DNA of 64,000 nt from Actinomadura kijaniata NBRC 14229 (GCF_001552175.1 NZ_BCQR01000053.1:1-64000); one strand, 5' to 3'. Positions 47,322-58,230 are shown, counted from the stretch's first letter. Translations and numbers: made by a program. Notes: generated by a model from the letters alone, not told the origin.

Positions 47322-48536
47322 ATGCTGTTCCGCGCTCGACTGGGCACGTTCCTGACCTTCGCGTTGGCCGGTCTGCTCTGTGGTGTGTGGGTCTCCCGCA
47401 TGCCCGCGCTGGCGGACAAGTTCGGCGTGAGCAAGAGCGAGGTCGGCGTCGTGCTCCTCGTCTGGGGCCTGGCCGCGATCGTGGCCATGCAGGGGCTGCG
47501 CGGCGTGATGGCGCGGCTCGGCAGCCGCACGGTGCTGCGCTGGTCGCTGCCGCTGGCGGCGGTGGCGTTCGGCTCGGTGGCGCTGGCCCCGTCGTTCGGG
47601 ACGCTGCTGGTGGCGGTGGCGGCGTTCGGGATGGCGTTCGGCGTCGTCGACATCGCGATGAACGCGCAGGGCTCGGTGGTCGAGCACGCCTACCGCCGCC
47701 CGGTGCTGAACGGGATGCACGCGGGCTGGTGCGTGGGCGCGATGAGCGGCGGGCTGGTCGGCGTCGCCACCGCCGCCGCCGGGCTCGGCCACACCGCGAC
47801 CGTGCTGGTGGCGGCCGCCGCCGTGCTGCCGGTCGGCCTGCTGCTGGGCCGCACCTACCTGCCGGACCCGGTCGCGCCCGCCGCCTCCGCCGGCGGGGGC
47901 CGCGCCAAGCTGCCCGCCGTCGTGTACCTGATCGGCGTGCTGGGGTTCATCGCGTTCATGGCCGAGGGCACCATCGCCGACTGGAGCGGCATGCTGCTGG
48001 CCGACGAGCTGGGCTCCGGCGAGGCCCTGGCGGCGCTCGGCTACCCGGTGTTCGAGCTGGCGATGCTGCTCGGGCGGCTGGCCGGGGACCACGTCCGGGT
48101 GCGCCTCGGCACCCGCGCGCTGCTGGTCTCCTCCGGCGTCGGCACCGCGGTGGGCATGGCGATCGTGGTGACCGCCCCGTCGGCGTGGGTCGCGCTGGGC
48201 GGGTTCTTCGTCACCGGCGTGATGGTCTGCACGATCGTCCCCACCACCATGTCGCTGGCCGGGACCGCCGCGCCCGGACGGCCCGCCGCGGCGGTCGCCC
48301 AGGTCGGCGCGATGGGCTACGGCGGCCTGCTGCTCGGCCCGGTCGTGGTCGGGTTCCTGGCGGACGCGACCTCGCTGCGCGTCGGCGTCGGCATCGTGAT
48401 CGTCCTGTCCCTGCTGATCGCGCTGTCCACCCGGTTCCTGCCGCTGGACGCGGGCCACGACGTGGCCGCGCGGGTCATCGGCGACGAGGGCGACGCGGTG
48501 CGCCTCAACCCCGAGGCCGAGCCGGTCGCGGCCTGA
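47322..48536 (+). CDS. MFS transporter (YbjJ-like)
   Basis: A 404-residue transporter with 12 predicted helices. It starts LFRARLGTFLTFALAGLLCGVWVSRMPALADKFGVSKSEVG and contains the MFS motif-A-like GVMARLGSRTVLRWS, MNAQGSVVEHAYRRPVLNGMHAGWCVGAMSGG and GTIADWSGMLLADELG, which are diagnostic for the YbjJ-type subgroup. The substrate is unknown. The ATG at 47322 has AGAGG upstream. Its position after tetR suggests an inducible efflux function. Confidence 0.82.
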   Translation: MLFRARLGTFLTFALAGLLCGVWVSRMPALADKFGVSKSEVGVVLLVWGLAAIVAMQGLRGVMARLGSRTVLRWSLPLAAVAFGSVALAPSFGTLLVAVAAFGMAFGVVDIAMNAQGSVVEHAYRRPVLNGMHAGWCVGAMSGGLVGVATAAAGLGHTATVLVAAAAVLPVGLLLGRTYLPDPVAPAASAGGGRAKLPAVVYLIGVLGFIAFMAEGTIADWSGMLLADELGSGEALAALGYPVFELAMLLGRLAGDHVRVRLGTRALLVSSGVGTAVGMAIVVTAPSAWVALGGFFVTGVMVCTIVPTTMSLAGTAAPGRPAAAVAQVGAMGYGGLLLGPVVVGFLADATSLRVGVGIVIVLSLLIALSTRFLPLDAGHDVAARVIGDEGDAVRLNPEAEPVAA

Positions 48537-48560
48537 CCCGTCCCACCTCACGCGCGAACG

Positions 48561-48597
48561 CGGCGTGTCACCTCCATCACGAGGGGGTGACACGCCG
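48561..48597 (+). terminator. Terminator of the MFS gene
   Basis: A 12-bp stem CGGCGTGTCACC / GGTGACACGCCG with a 13-nt loop, 25 bp past the MFS stop and 62 bp before the kinase gene. Confidence 0.6.
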
Positions 48598-48658
48598 TTC
48601 CGCATGACCGGCCTGTCCGATATAAACGCCCTTTGGAATCTTCGGACGAGGGGGCGTC

Positions 48659-50377
48659 ATGTGGCGGGTTCCCGGCTACACCGAGCTGCGGACGCTGGGC
48701 GAGGGCGCGCAGGGACGGGTGGTGCTGGCCCGGCACGACGCGACCGGACGCACCGCCGCGATCAAGTACCTGGCCGAGCGGCTGAACGGCGACGCGGCGT
48801 TCCGGGAGCGCTTCCGGGAGGAGGCGCGGCTGCTGCAACGGCTCCGCGACCCCTACGTCGCCGGGCTGTACGGCCTGGTGGAGACGCCCGAGGGCGCCGC
48901 GATCGTGATGGAGGCGGTCGACGGCGTCGCGCTGCGGCGGGTGCTGGAGGAGCACGGCGCGCTGGCGCCCGAGGCCGCGCTGACGGTGCTGAAGGGGTCG
49001 CTGCTGGGCCTGGCCGCCGCCCATGAGCTGGGCATCGTGCACCGCGACTACAAGCCCGCCAACGTGATCGTCCGGGGTGACGGGCTGAGCAAGCTCATCG
49101 ACTTCGGCATCGCCGTGGACGCGGGCGAGGCGGGCCGCTCCGGGACGCCGGTCTACATGGCCCCCGAGCAGTGGCGCTCCGAGCCCGCCTCCCCCGCCAC
49201 CGACGTGTACGCCGCGACCTGCGTGTTCTTCGAGTGCGTGACGGGGCGCCGGCCGTTCGCCGCCGACAGCCCGGCCGTGCTGATGAACCACCACCTCACC
49301 GCGCCGGTCCCGGTGGAGACGCTGCCCGAGCCGCTGCGCCCGCTGGTGGCGCGCGGCCTCGCCAAGAACCCGTGGGACCGGCCGCACGGCGCCAAGGCGT
49401 TCGTGGCCGAGCTGGAGTCGGTCGCGGCGGCCGCCTACGGCTCGGACTGGGAGGCGCGCGGGGTGCGGACGCTGGCCGGGGCCGCCGCCGCGCTGGCGGC
49501 GCTGTTCCCGCTGACGGCGCTCGGGCTCGGCACGGCCGGGGCGGGCGCCGGGGCCGGGACTTCCGGGGCGGTCGCCGCCGGGGCGGGCAAGGGCGTGCTG
49601 GGGGTGGTGGGCACCAAGGCCGGGGCCGCCGTGGCGGGCGGGGTGATCGCCGCGACCGCCGCCGGGGGCGCGGCCGTCTACGTCGCCGCCGACGACGGGC
49701 CGGGGCGCCCGCCCGTCGCGCCGCTGTCGGTCCAGCTCGCCTCCTACCAGCAGGGCACGCAGGGATCGGTGCCGCTCAGCACGGCCGGGCAGCTCGTCCA
49801 GGTCCGCGGCGGCGAACCGGCGCTCGCCCGGCGGATCAACGAGGCGCTGCGCGCGCCGCTGGAGGAACGCCGCAGGTACTACGAGCGGAGCCTGGCGGCG
49901 CAGCCGGGCGCCAGGCCGTCGGTCTCCCGGGTGAAGGCGGCGGTCCGCACCGGCGGTCCCCGCTACCTGTCGGTCCGCTACGACGTCACGCTGGACTCGC
50001 CGACGCTGTCGCACCCGACCTGGAGCAGCCCGCTGTCGGTCACCGTGGATCTGGGGACGGGCCAGGCGGTGCCGGTGACGCGGATCCTCACGCCCGCCGC
50101 GTTCGAGGCCAAGGGTCTGGGCACCCTGGCCACCCGGCTCAAGAACGGCGCCGACATCGACAGCTGCCTGCGGGCGACCCTGCCGCGTCTCACCCGCCGC
50201 GCGTTCGAGCCGCCCCAGCCCGCGGTGCACGTGGTGCTCCAGCGCGGCGGCCTGGAGTTCCTGGTGAACATGACCGCCCTCGGAGAGACGACGGCCTGCG
50301 GCAAGGCCGACGTGGTCCTCCCCTACACCGGGCTCACCGGCCTGGTGGACCCGGAGGTGGTGAAGGCGGTGTCCTAG
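48659..50377 (+). CDS. Serine/threonine protein kinase with single-span membrane anchor
   Basis: A 572-residue protein. The kinase domain (residues about 6-260) has the Gly loop GEGAQGRVVLA, Lys36 in TAAIKYL, catalytic HRDYKPANVIV (Asp130), DFGIA and MAPEQW. The juxtamembrane region (about 270-350) is extremely Ala/Gly-rich, with one or two hydrophobic spans. The extracytoplasmic domain (about 360-572) resembles the DUF3298/RsiV-like sensor layout (SVQLASYQQGTQGSVPLSTAGQLVQV ... LSVTVDLGTGQAVPVTRILTPAAF). No PASTA repeats. The ATG at 48659 has GAGGGGG upstream. It converges on the next gene, with overlapping stops (CTAG). Confidence 0.82.
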   Translation: MWRVPGYTELRTLGEGAQGRVVLARHDATGRTAAIKYLAERLNGDAAFRERFREEARLLQRLRDPYVAGLYGLVETPEGAAIVMEAVDGVALRRVLEEHGALAPEAALTVLKGSLLGLAAAHELGIVHRDYKPANVIVRGDGLSKLIDFGIAVDAGEAGRSGTPVYMAPEQWRSEPASPATDVYAATCVFFECVTGRRPFAADSPAVLMNHHLTAPVPVETLPEPLRPLVARGLAKNPWDRPHGAKAFVAELESVAAAAYGSDWEARGVRTLAGAAAALAALFPLTALGLGTAGAGAGAGTSGAVAAGAGKGVLGVVGTKAGAAVAGGVIAATAAGGAAVYVAADDGPGRPPVAPLSVQLASYQQGTQGSVPLSTAGQLVQVRGGEPALARRINEALRAPLEERRRYYERSLAAQPGARPSVSRVKAAVRTGGPRYLSVRYDVTLDSPTLSHPTWSSPLSVTVDLGTGQAVPVTRILTPAAFEAKGLGTLATRLKNGADIDSCLRATLPRLTRRAFEPPQPAVHVVLQRGGLEFLVNMTALGETTACGKADVVLPYTGLTGLVDPEVVKAVS

Positions 50378-51624
50378 CCGAGGCGGGCCAGGACCGCGCG
50401 GGCGACGGCGAGCGCCTCGGCCCGCGCGACGGAGTAGCGGGGGTAGGTGCCGTCCAGCACCCGGCCCCCGCGCTGGTAGCCGTCGGCGAGGGACCAGATC
50501 ACCCGGACGGTGACGTTGCCCTCGCGCACCCCGACCTCGGCGCCCCGCGTCCGGAACGCGATCGCCGTCCTCGGGTCCGGGCCCCGGTGGATCGTGACGG
50601 CGTGGGCGGCCGAGTACGCCTCGTCGCCGAGCCCCGGAACGGCCGCGCGCCCGGCGTAGATCCCGGGGGTGGCGGCGCGGGCCCGGTCGCGGCGGTGCTC
50701 CGCGGCGGCGCGCGCCGGCCCGTCGGCCTTGGCGGGGCCGCGGCCGTGGGCGTCGACGCTGACCTCCAGGTTGCGGGCGAAGCGCGCGTTGAGGGCGCGC
50801 CAGCGGCAGAACCGGCGGTCCGCGCCGTCGGCGGGGTTCGGCTCCATCCGCGTTCCCCGCGCCTTGGCGGGCAGGACGCGCTTCACCACACCGCACAGCG
50901 GCGGCAGCGAGGTGACCACCGCGCGGCGCGCGTCGGCCGGCGGGGACGTCCCGGGGGTGGCGGCCGGGGACGGCGGGGTGTAGGGGGCGCTGTTGCCCGC
51001 CGGACGGCCGTCGTCGTCCAGCCCCTTCTTCAGGACGGTCCGCAGGCCGCGGAAGCCCAGGAAGAGCCCGACGACGAGGACGACGGCCAGGCAGCCCGCG
51101 ATGGCGCGGCGGCCCCGCTTCCGGGACGGCGCGGGCGGGGCCGGCGGCGGATCCGCGCCGGGGCCGGGCGGCTCGGGGGCCGGGAGCGGCGGCGGGGCCG
51201 GGGCGGGCTCCTCGGCCTGCCCGGTGGCGACCCTGACGGCCGCCTCCCTGGCCTCCTCCGGCACCGGCGGGACGCGGAAGCCGCGGGCGCGGATGTGGGC
51301 GAGCAGCTCCGGGTCCGGCGGGACGTTGTGCACGCGCAGGTAGTAGACCGCCGAGCCGGGCCAGACCCAGATCCCGTCGGTGTGGAACGTCATCGGCACC
51401 TCGGCGGGCCGCGACGGGTCCATCAGGTCCTCGTCGAAACCGCGCGCCGACAGCACGACCGGCGCCTGCTTGAGGTAGGTCAGCAGCGCGTCGCGCTCGT
51501 GCAGCGGGACGGGCGGGCGCTGCACGACGGGGCGGCCGCCCGGCGGCACCGAGTCGAAGAGCCTGGCCATCCGGGGGAAGGTGGCCGGCTGCGGCGTCCA
51601 CGGGGGCAGGGGCGGCTGGGACAA
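50374..51624 (-). CDS. Single-span membrane protein with extracytoplasmic domain
   Basis: A 416-residue protein. The N-terminal soluble domain (residues about 10-130: LLTYLKQAPVVLSARGFDEDLM ... FHTDGIWVWPGSAVYYLRVH) recurs in actinomycete hypothetical proteins. It is followed by a Pro/Ala linker, a basic stop-transfer (RKRGRR), one helix (about 173-195) and an extracytoplasmic domain of a DUF3558-like kind with two cysteines (LPPLCGVV, RRFCRW). The TTG at 51624 is supported by GAAGGA 8 nt upstream. The function is unknown. Its location next to the kinase suggests a signalling or substrate role, but this is only context. Confidence 0.55.
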   Translation of the reverse strand: MSQPPLPPWTPQPATFPRMARLFDSVPPGGRPVVQRPPVPLHERDALLTYLKQAPVVLSARGFDEDLMDPSRPAEVPMTFHTDGIWVWPGSAVYYLRVHNVPPDPELLAHIRARGFRVPPVPEEAREAAVRVATGQAEEPAPAPPPLPAPEPPGPGADPPPAPPAPSRKRGRRAIAGCLAVVLVVGLFLGFRGLRTVLKKGLDDDGRPAGNSAPYTPPSPAATPGTSPPADARRAVVTSLPPLCGVVKRVLPAKARGTRMEPNPADGADRRFCRWRALNARFARNLEVSVDAHGRGPAKADGPARAAAEHRRDRARAATPGIYAGRAAVPGLGDEAYSAAHAVTIHRGPDPRTAIAFRTRGAEVGVREGNVTVRVIWSLADGYQRGGRVLDGTYPRYSVARAEALAVARAVLARLG

Positions 51625-51686
51625 GGCGGGGGTCCTTCGGGCCTGAGGAGAAAAGAGAGTTTTCGGCGAATTGTAGGTGTTCGCGC

Positions 51687-51740
51687 AAAAAACGGAACGT
51701 CCCGCTCCGGCCAGCCGCAGGCCGGGGCGGGACGTTCCGT
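51687..51740 (-). terminator. etfBA intrinsic terminator
   Basis: A long stem (about 20 bp; core GGAACGTCCCGC / GCGGGACGTTCC and GGCC pairs) is followed on the minus strand by TTTTTT (51687-51692), 16 bp past the etfA stop. Confidence 0.85.
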
Positions 51741-51755
51741 CGGGCGATCAGCGCG

Positions 51756-52706
51756 TCACTTGCGCTTGTTGATCTCCTCGGTGAGCTGCGGGACGATCTG
51801 GAACAGGTCGCCCACCACGCCGAAGTCGACCAGCTCGAAGATCGGGGCCTCGGCGTCCTTGTTGATCGCGACGATCGTCTTGGACGTCTGCATGCCGGCC
51901 CGGTGCTGGATGGCGCCGGAGATGCCGGCCGCGATGTACAGCTGCGGCGACACCGTCTTGCCGGTCTGGCCGACCTGGAACTGGTGCGGGTACCAGCCGG
52001 CGTCGGTCGCGGCGCGGGAGGCGCCGACGGCCGCGCCGAGCGAGTCGGCCAGGCCCTCGATGATCTTGAAGTTCTCGGCGGAGCCGACACCGCGGCCACC
52101 CGAGACGACGATCGCGGCCTCGGTCAGGTCGGGGCGCTCGCCCTTCTCCTCGACGACCCGCTCCACGATCCTGGCGGCCTTGTCGGTGTCCGACAGCGCC
52201 ACCGACACCTGCTCCTCGGCCGGGGTCGCCGGGGCGGCCTCGGGCGCGATGGAGTTCGGGCGGACGGCGATGACCGGGGTGCCCTCCTTGACCTTGGCGT
52301 GCGCGACGATCGCGCCACCGAAGATCGAGTGCTCGGCGACGAAGCCCTCGGCGACGTCCACGACGTCGGTCAGCACGCCGGTGCCCAGCTTGACGGCCAG
52401 GCGACCGGCGATCTCCTTGCCCTCGCCGGTGGCGGCGACGAGCACGGCGGCCGCGCCCTTGTCCTGGGCGAGCTGCGCCAGCAGGGCGGCCTTCGGGGCG
52501 ACGACGTAGGAGGTCAGCTCCTCGTCGGCGGCCAGGTAGACCTTCTTGGCGCCGTACTCGGCCAGCTTGTCCTTGGAACCCTCGTAGCCCGCGCCCACCC
52601 ATACCGCGGCGGCGTCGCCCAGGCGGTTGGCCAGCGTCAGCAGTTCGAGGGTGACCTTCTTGACCTCACCGTCGACGTGGTCGACGAGGACGAGAATCTC
52701 GCTCAT
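51756..52706 (-). CDS. etfA: Electron transfer flavoprotein alpha subunit
   Basis: A 316-residue FixB/EtfA protein. The C-terminal FAD-binding domain has AAIVVSGGRGVGSAENFKIIEGLADSLGAAVGASRAATDAGW and GQTGKTVSPQLYIAAGISGAIQH, followed by TIVAINKDAEAPIFELVDFGVVGDLFQIVP. It shuttles electrons from acyl-CoA dehydrogenases to the quinone pool. It follows etfB by 23 bp in an etfBA operon. Confidence 0.94.
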   Translation of the reverse strand: MSEILVLVDHVDGEVKKVTLELLTLANRLGDAAAVWVGAGYEGSKDKLAEYGAKKVYLAADEELTSYVVAPKAALLAQLAQDKGAAAVLVAATGEGKEIAGRLAVKLGTGVLTDVVDVAEGFVAEHSIFGGAIVAHAKVKEGTPVIAVRPNSIAPEAAPATPAEEQVSVALSDTDKAARIVERVVEEKGERPDLTEAAIVVSGGRGVGSAENFKIIEGLADSLGAAVGASRAATDAGWYPHQFQVGQTGKTVSPQLYIAAGISGAIQHRAGMQTSKTIVAINKDAEAPIFELVDFGVVGDLFQIVPQLTEEINKRK

Positions 52707-52729
52707 CGTTCTTCAGTCCCCTTCCTCGC

Positions 52730-53509
52730 TCAGACGAACTTCTTCGACGCGAGGAACTCGGCGACCTTCACGCCGCCGTCGCCCTCGTCGGTGACGATCT
52801 GGCCCTGCGCACGCGGCGGGGCCTCGGCGAAGTCCACGACCTCGGTGGCGGCGTTGGCCAGGCCGACCTGGCCGGCGTCGATCCCGGCGTCGGCGATGCC
52901 GAGGCTCTGGACCGGCTTCTTCTTGGCCGCCATGATCCCCTTGAACGACGGGTACCGCGGCTCGTTGATCTTCTCGACGACGCTCACGACCGCCGGCAGG
53001 CTCGCCTCGACCCGGTCGTAGCCGTAGTCGGTCTGCCGCTGGATCTTGATCGCGGAACCCTCGATCTCGACCTTGTTGGCCAGCGAGAGCTGCGGGACGC
53101 CGAGACGCTCGGCGAGCATCGCGGCGAGCACGCCGGTGCGGGCGTCGGTGGACTCCGAGCCCAGCACGACCAGGTCGTAGCCGGTCTGGCCGAGGGCCTG
53201 GGCGATGGCGTACGAGGTCTGCAGCGCGTCCGAGCCCGCCAGGGCCTCGTCGACGAGGTGCACGGCCTTGTCGGCGCCCATGGCCAGGGCCTTGCGGATG
53301 GAGTCGGTGGCCTTGTCCGGACCCATGGTCAGGACGGTCACCTCGCCGCCGTGGGCCTCCTTGATGCGCAGCGCCTCTTCGATGGCGTACTCATCGAGCT
53401 CGTTGATGACGCCGTCCGCCGCGGCGCGGTCGAGCGTGCTGTCATCGGACTTCAGCTTGCGCGGGCTCTCCGTGTCGGGAACCTGCTTCACCAAGACGAC
53501 GATGTTCAT
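52730..53509 (-). CDS. etfB: Electron transfer flavoprotein beta subunit
   Basis: A 259-residue FixA/EtfB protein (MNIVVLVKQVPDTESPRKL, then VINELDEYAIEEALRIKEAHGGEVTVLTMGPDKA, GYDLVVLGSESTDARTGVLAAMLAERLGVPQLS and SLPAVVSVVEKINEPRYPSFKGIMAAKKKPV). The AMP-binding and dimer-interface elements are intact. The ATG at 53509 agrees with the family N-terminus; the upstream GTG adds eight residues. Palindromes upstream may control the operon. Confidence 0.94.
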   Translation of the reverse strand: MNIVVLVKQVPDTESPRKLKSDDSTLDRAAADGVINELDEYAIEEALRIKEAHGGEVTVLTMGPDKATDSIRKALAMGADKAVHLVDEALAGSDALQTSYAIAQALGQTGYDLVVLGSESTDARTGVLAAMLAERLGVPQLSLANKVEIEGSAIKIQRQTDYGYDRVEASLPAVVSVVEKINEPRYPSFKGIMAAKKKPVQSLGIADAGIDAGQVGLANAATEVVDFAEAPPRAQGQIVTDEGDGGVKVAEFLASKKFV

Positions 53510-53689
53510 GGCCGGTGGCCGACCTCCCTGCACTCAATCGGCCGCTGGGGGCAGCGGCAAGAGGGGCGCCGCCCATGGCGGGTCGACGCTGGCTGGTGCG
53601 TTGCTGAACTGCTCCGCACCGCACAGCCTGCCAAACACCCGAACCGCCTTCGGATCCGGGTCCCTGTCTCGGCCATGCAATGCAGATGT

Positions 53690-53740
53690 TACCCGTGGGT
53701 AGCCTGAAGGCAAATCCCAGGTGGGTGAGACCCTACCCAC
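53690..53740. promoter_or_regulatory. Two palindromes upstream of etfBA
   Basis: TACCCGTGGGTA (53690-53701) is perfectly palindromic, and GTGGGT-N8-ACCCAC (53721-53740) is a related inverted repeat with the same GTGGGT core. They lie about 180-230 bp upstream of etfB in the 310-bp gap. A TetR-type fatty-acid regulator would fit, but none is encoded nearby. I see no gene in 53510-53819. Confidence 0.4.
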
Positions 53741-53819
53741 GCCGAACCCGCACCTCACGACCGCGCCGCGCCCGATCCCGGAGTGACGCAGATCACGCCC
53801 GACGGGTCGTCCGGCCCCC

Positions 53820-55397
53820 TCAGTGCAGGGAGATCTGGATGCGGGACAGGGTGTTCTCCACGGTGCTCTGCAGGCCGTAGAGCGGGGTGAAGCTCGGGTG
53901 CCAGGAGACCGAGGCGACGATCACCGCGAACGCCAGCAGGCCCAGCGCCACGCCCGCCACGGCGATCCGGGGCGGGCTCTCGGCGAGGTCGAGGAACGCC
54001 TCCTCCAGGCGGCGGCGCGGACCGCGCACGCCGGGCGCGGCCCACAGCACCAGCGTGGCGGCCGCCGCGCCGAACGCGCTCGCCCGCTGCGGGTCCACCA
54101 TCACGCCCACGCCCGACAGCAGCATCAGCCCCAGCGGCACCCCCACCGCGAACACCGCCGCGTACGGCAGCGTCGCCGCCGCCCGCGCCAACGCCGGCAG
54201 GCGGCTCCCGGCGCCGGGCATCAGGCGCAGCCCCGTCACCGCCAGCGCCGAGGACACCAGCCCCAGCACCGGCACGACCAGGGTCACCCCGACCGCGATC
54301 ACCACGACCAGCATCGTCAGCAGCCGAGCCCACCCCAACGCGATGGCCAACGCGTGAGCGTCGTCGTCCTCAGCGTCCCCGGCCCCGTCCGCCGCGGCGG
54401 GCCGCACCGACACGGAAGCCCGCGCAGACGCGGCGGGCTGCGCCGTCGTGGAGCTCTGCGCCGACGCGAAGATCTCCTCCAGCGCGGAAGGCCGCACCGT
54501 CACGGAAGCCGCCTCCGACGTGGCGGCCTGCGCCGCCATGGGGCTCCGCACCGCAGGAGAAGCCTCCCCTGACGCAGAAGCCTCCCCTGACGCGGAAGGC
54601 TGCGCTGACGCGGAAGGCTGCGCTGACGCGGAAGGCTGCGCTGACGCGGAAGGCTGCGCTGACGCGGAAGGCTGCGCTGACGCGGAAGGCCGGGTCGGCA
54701 TGGGGGGCTGGGCCGGTGCGGGAGTCTGGGCCGGCGTGGAGGGGTGTGTCATCGCGGGGGGCCGTGTCGAGGTGGGGGTCGGGGCGGGGAGGGCGGCCGT
54801 GGCTTCGGCCAGCTCGGTCGCCGAGGGACGGGTGGCCGGGTCGGGGGACGCGGCGGCGTGGAGGAGCGGCTCCCACCCGGGCGGTACGGGGTCGCCCGAG
54901 TGCGTCGCGGCGAGCGTCACCGTCGTCGCCCACGCGTGGACGTCGTCGGCGGGCGTTCCGGGGGCGAGGCCGAACTCGACGATCACCGGGGCGCCGTCCA
55001 CGAGCAGGACCGTGTCGGGGGTGAGCGCGCCGTGGGCCAGGCCGGTCCGGTGGATCGCCGCCAGGCCCCTGGCCAGGCCGGCCGCCAGGCGGTGCAGCGC
55101 GGCGCCGCGCAGGGCGCCGCGTTCCGCCAGCTCGGTGGCGAGGGAGCGGCCGGGAACGAGCCGCGACACCACGTAGGGCGGGTCCGCGTCGGGGTCGCCG
55201 TCCAGCACGTCCACCACGTGGGGGCTGAGCACCGCGCGCATCCGGTCCAGGTCCGGGCGCGGCGCGCCGGGCGGCGGCGTGGTGATCGCGACGTCCCGGC
55301 CCTCGGCGTCGGTGGCCCGGCGCGTGCCGGGCGCGGGCCGGGTCAGCGGACTCCGGTGGTTTCGGTGGCTCTGCTCCCCGCTCATAGGGTTCGCCAC
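53820..55397 (-). CDS. Membrane-anchored pseudokinase with tandem PSASAQ repeats
   Basis: A 525-residue protein. Residues 50-200 keep the C-lobe layout of a Ser/Thr kinase (YVVSRLVPGRSLATELAERGAL ... RGLAAIHRTGLAHGALTPDTVLLVDGAPVIVEFGLAPG ... DDVHAWATTVTLAATHSGDPVPPG), but the N-lobe Lys is absent, His-Arg-Asp reads HGA, the following Lys is Thr and DFG is EFG, so phosphotransfer is not expected. A Pro/Ala/Ser linker holds five or six PSASAQ repeats, followed by about four membrane helices (365-520). The GTG at 55397 has AGGAG 9 nt upstream. It lies 12 bp after the stop of an active kinase gene, so the two probably form a complex. Confidence 0.75.
   Translation of the reverse strand: MANPMSGEQSHRNHRSPLTRPAPGTRRATDAEGRDVAITTPPPGAPRPDLDRMRAVLSPHVVDVLDGDPDADPPYVVSRLVPGRSLATELAERGALRGAALHRLAAGLARGLAAIHRTGLAHGALTPDTVLLVDGAPVIVEFGLAPGTPADDVHAWATTVTLAATHSGDPVPPGWEPLLHAAASPDPATRPSATELAEATAALPAPTPTSTRPPAMTHPSTPAQTPAPAQPPMPTRPSASAQPSASAQPSASAQPSASAQPSASAQPSASGEASASGEASPAVRSPMAAQAATSEAASVTVRPSALEEIFASAQSSTTAQPAASARASVSVRPAAADGAGDAEDDDAHALAIALGWARLLTMLVVVIAVGVTLVVPVLGLVSSALAVTGLRLMPGAGSRLPALARAAATLPYAAVFAVGVPLGLMLLSGVGVMVDPQRASAFGAAAATLVLWAAPGVRGPRRRLEEAFLDLAESPPRIAVAGVALGLLAFAVIVASVSWHPSFTPLYGLQSTVENTLSRIQISLH
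54571..54690. repeat. 18-bp tandem repeat inside the pseudokinase gene
   Basis: The unit GACGCGGAAGGCTGCGCT recurs at exact 18-bp spacing (starts at 54589, 54607, 54625, 54643, 54661 and 54679), with a diverged copy at 54571. The internal copies are nearly identical at DNA level, which indicates recent slippage expansion. Each unit encodes PSASAQ. Confidence 0.85.
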
Positions 55398-55409
55398 ACT
55401 ACCGGGCTC

Positions 55410-57203
<1,794 letters not shown>

Positions 57204-57341
57204 CCCGCCCTCGCCGAGCGTCTGGAGCAGGCGGTAGTGCCCGATCCGATCCTGGCCGAAGCTGTCCCCGGACGTGGTGACCCCCTTTGTCGTTTCCGAA
57301 ACCCTACCCTCGCGCGCCGTCCCCCGTGGATCTCCCCGGCA

Positions 57342-58187
57342 TCACGCGGCCGGTGCCGCGACGGGGATCCGGGGGCGTTCGGCGGTGCCCGTCCAGTCGG
57401 CGAGGGCGCCCGCGAGCCAGCGGGCCGACGGGCGCCGGTCCGGGTCGCGGTCCAGGGCGCGCCGCAGCAGCGACGCGAGCGGATCGGCCGCGCCGTCCAG
57501 GTCGGCCTGGCCGCGCAGGATGCGGTAGCAGACGCCGTGCAGCGAGCCGCGGCCGAACGGCGGGCGCCCCGTCGCGGCCTGGGCGAGGGTCGCCGCCCAG
57601 GCGTACACGTCGGCGGCGGGCGTGGCCTTGCCGCCCTCGATCAGCTCGGGCGCGAGGTAGGCGGGCGTGCCGATCACCATGCCGCGCCGGGTGATCTGCT
57701 CGGCGTCGGCCGGCAGCGCGATCCCGAAGTCGACCAGCATCGGCCGGTCGCCGAGGACGATCACGTTGCCGGGCGACACGTCGCGGTGCACCACGCCCGC
57801 GTCGTGGATCGACGCCAGCCCGAGGGCCATGCCGCGCGCCACCCGCAGCAGGCGTTCGGCGCGCGGCGGCCCGTAGGCGTCCACGAGGTCGCCCAGCGGG
57901 ACGCCGGGCGCGTACTGCGTGACGATGTAGGGGTGGTCGCCGTCGAGGCGCCCGTCCAGCAGCCGCGTCACGTACGGGCTGGAGGCGTGGTTGGTGACGC
58001 GGGCCTGCGCCGCCATCTCCCGGGCCAGGCGCCCCCGCGCCTCCGGCTCCGCCGCGAACTCGGCGTCGAGCTCCTTGAGCGCGACCTCCCGGCCGACGGG
58101 GTCCAAGGCGAGGTGGACCACGGCCGTGCTCCCCCGGCCGATCTCGGCCAGCAGCCGGTACTCCCCGAGCCGCCGATGCTTCCCCAT
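57342..58187 (-). CDS. Soluble serine/threonine protein kinase
   Basis: A 281-residue kinase without a membrane segment: Gly loop GRGSTAVVHLA, Lys38 in VALKEL, the catalytic loop HRDVSPGNVIV (Asp136 present, the usual Lys replaced by Ser138), DFGIA, and GTPAYLAPELI. The Lys to Ser change in the catalytic loop is uncommon and could reduce activity. It starts at the ATG at 58187. It is the first of three adjacent kinase-type genes on this strand. Confidence 0.8.
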   Translation of the reverse strand: MGKHRRLGEYRLLAEIGRGSTAVVHLALDPVGREVALKELDAEFAAEPEARGRLAREMAAQARVTNHASSPYVTRLLDGRLDGDHPYIVTQYAPGVPLGDLVDAYGPPRAERLLRVARGMALGLASIHDAGVVHRDVSPGNVIVLGDRPMLVDFGIALPADAEQITRRGMVIGTPAYLAPELIEGGKATPAADVYAWAATLAQAATGRPPFGRGSLHGVCYRILRGQADLDGAADPLASLLRRALDRDPDRRPSARWLAGALADWTGTAERPRIPVAAPAA

Positions 58188-58230
58188 ATCCCCTATGACG
58201 CGGGAACCGGCAAGGTCGTTCCGAGAAAAA

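Noticed and set aside
54571-54690. CRISPR-like regular 18-bp repeats
   Set aside because: The repeats are contiguous without spacers and in frame with a coding region, so they are a tandem protein repeat.
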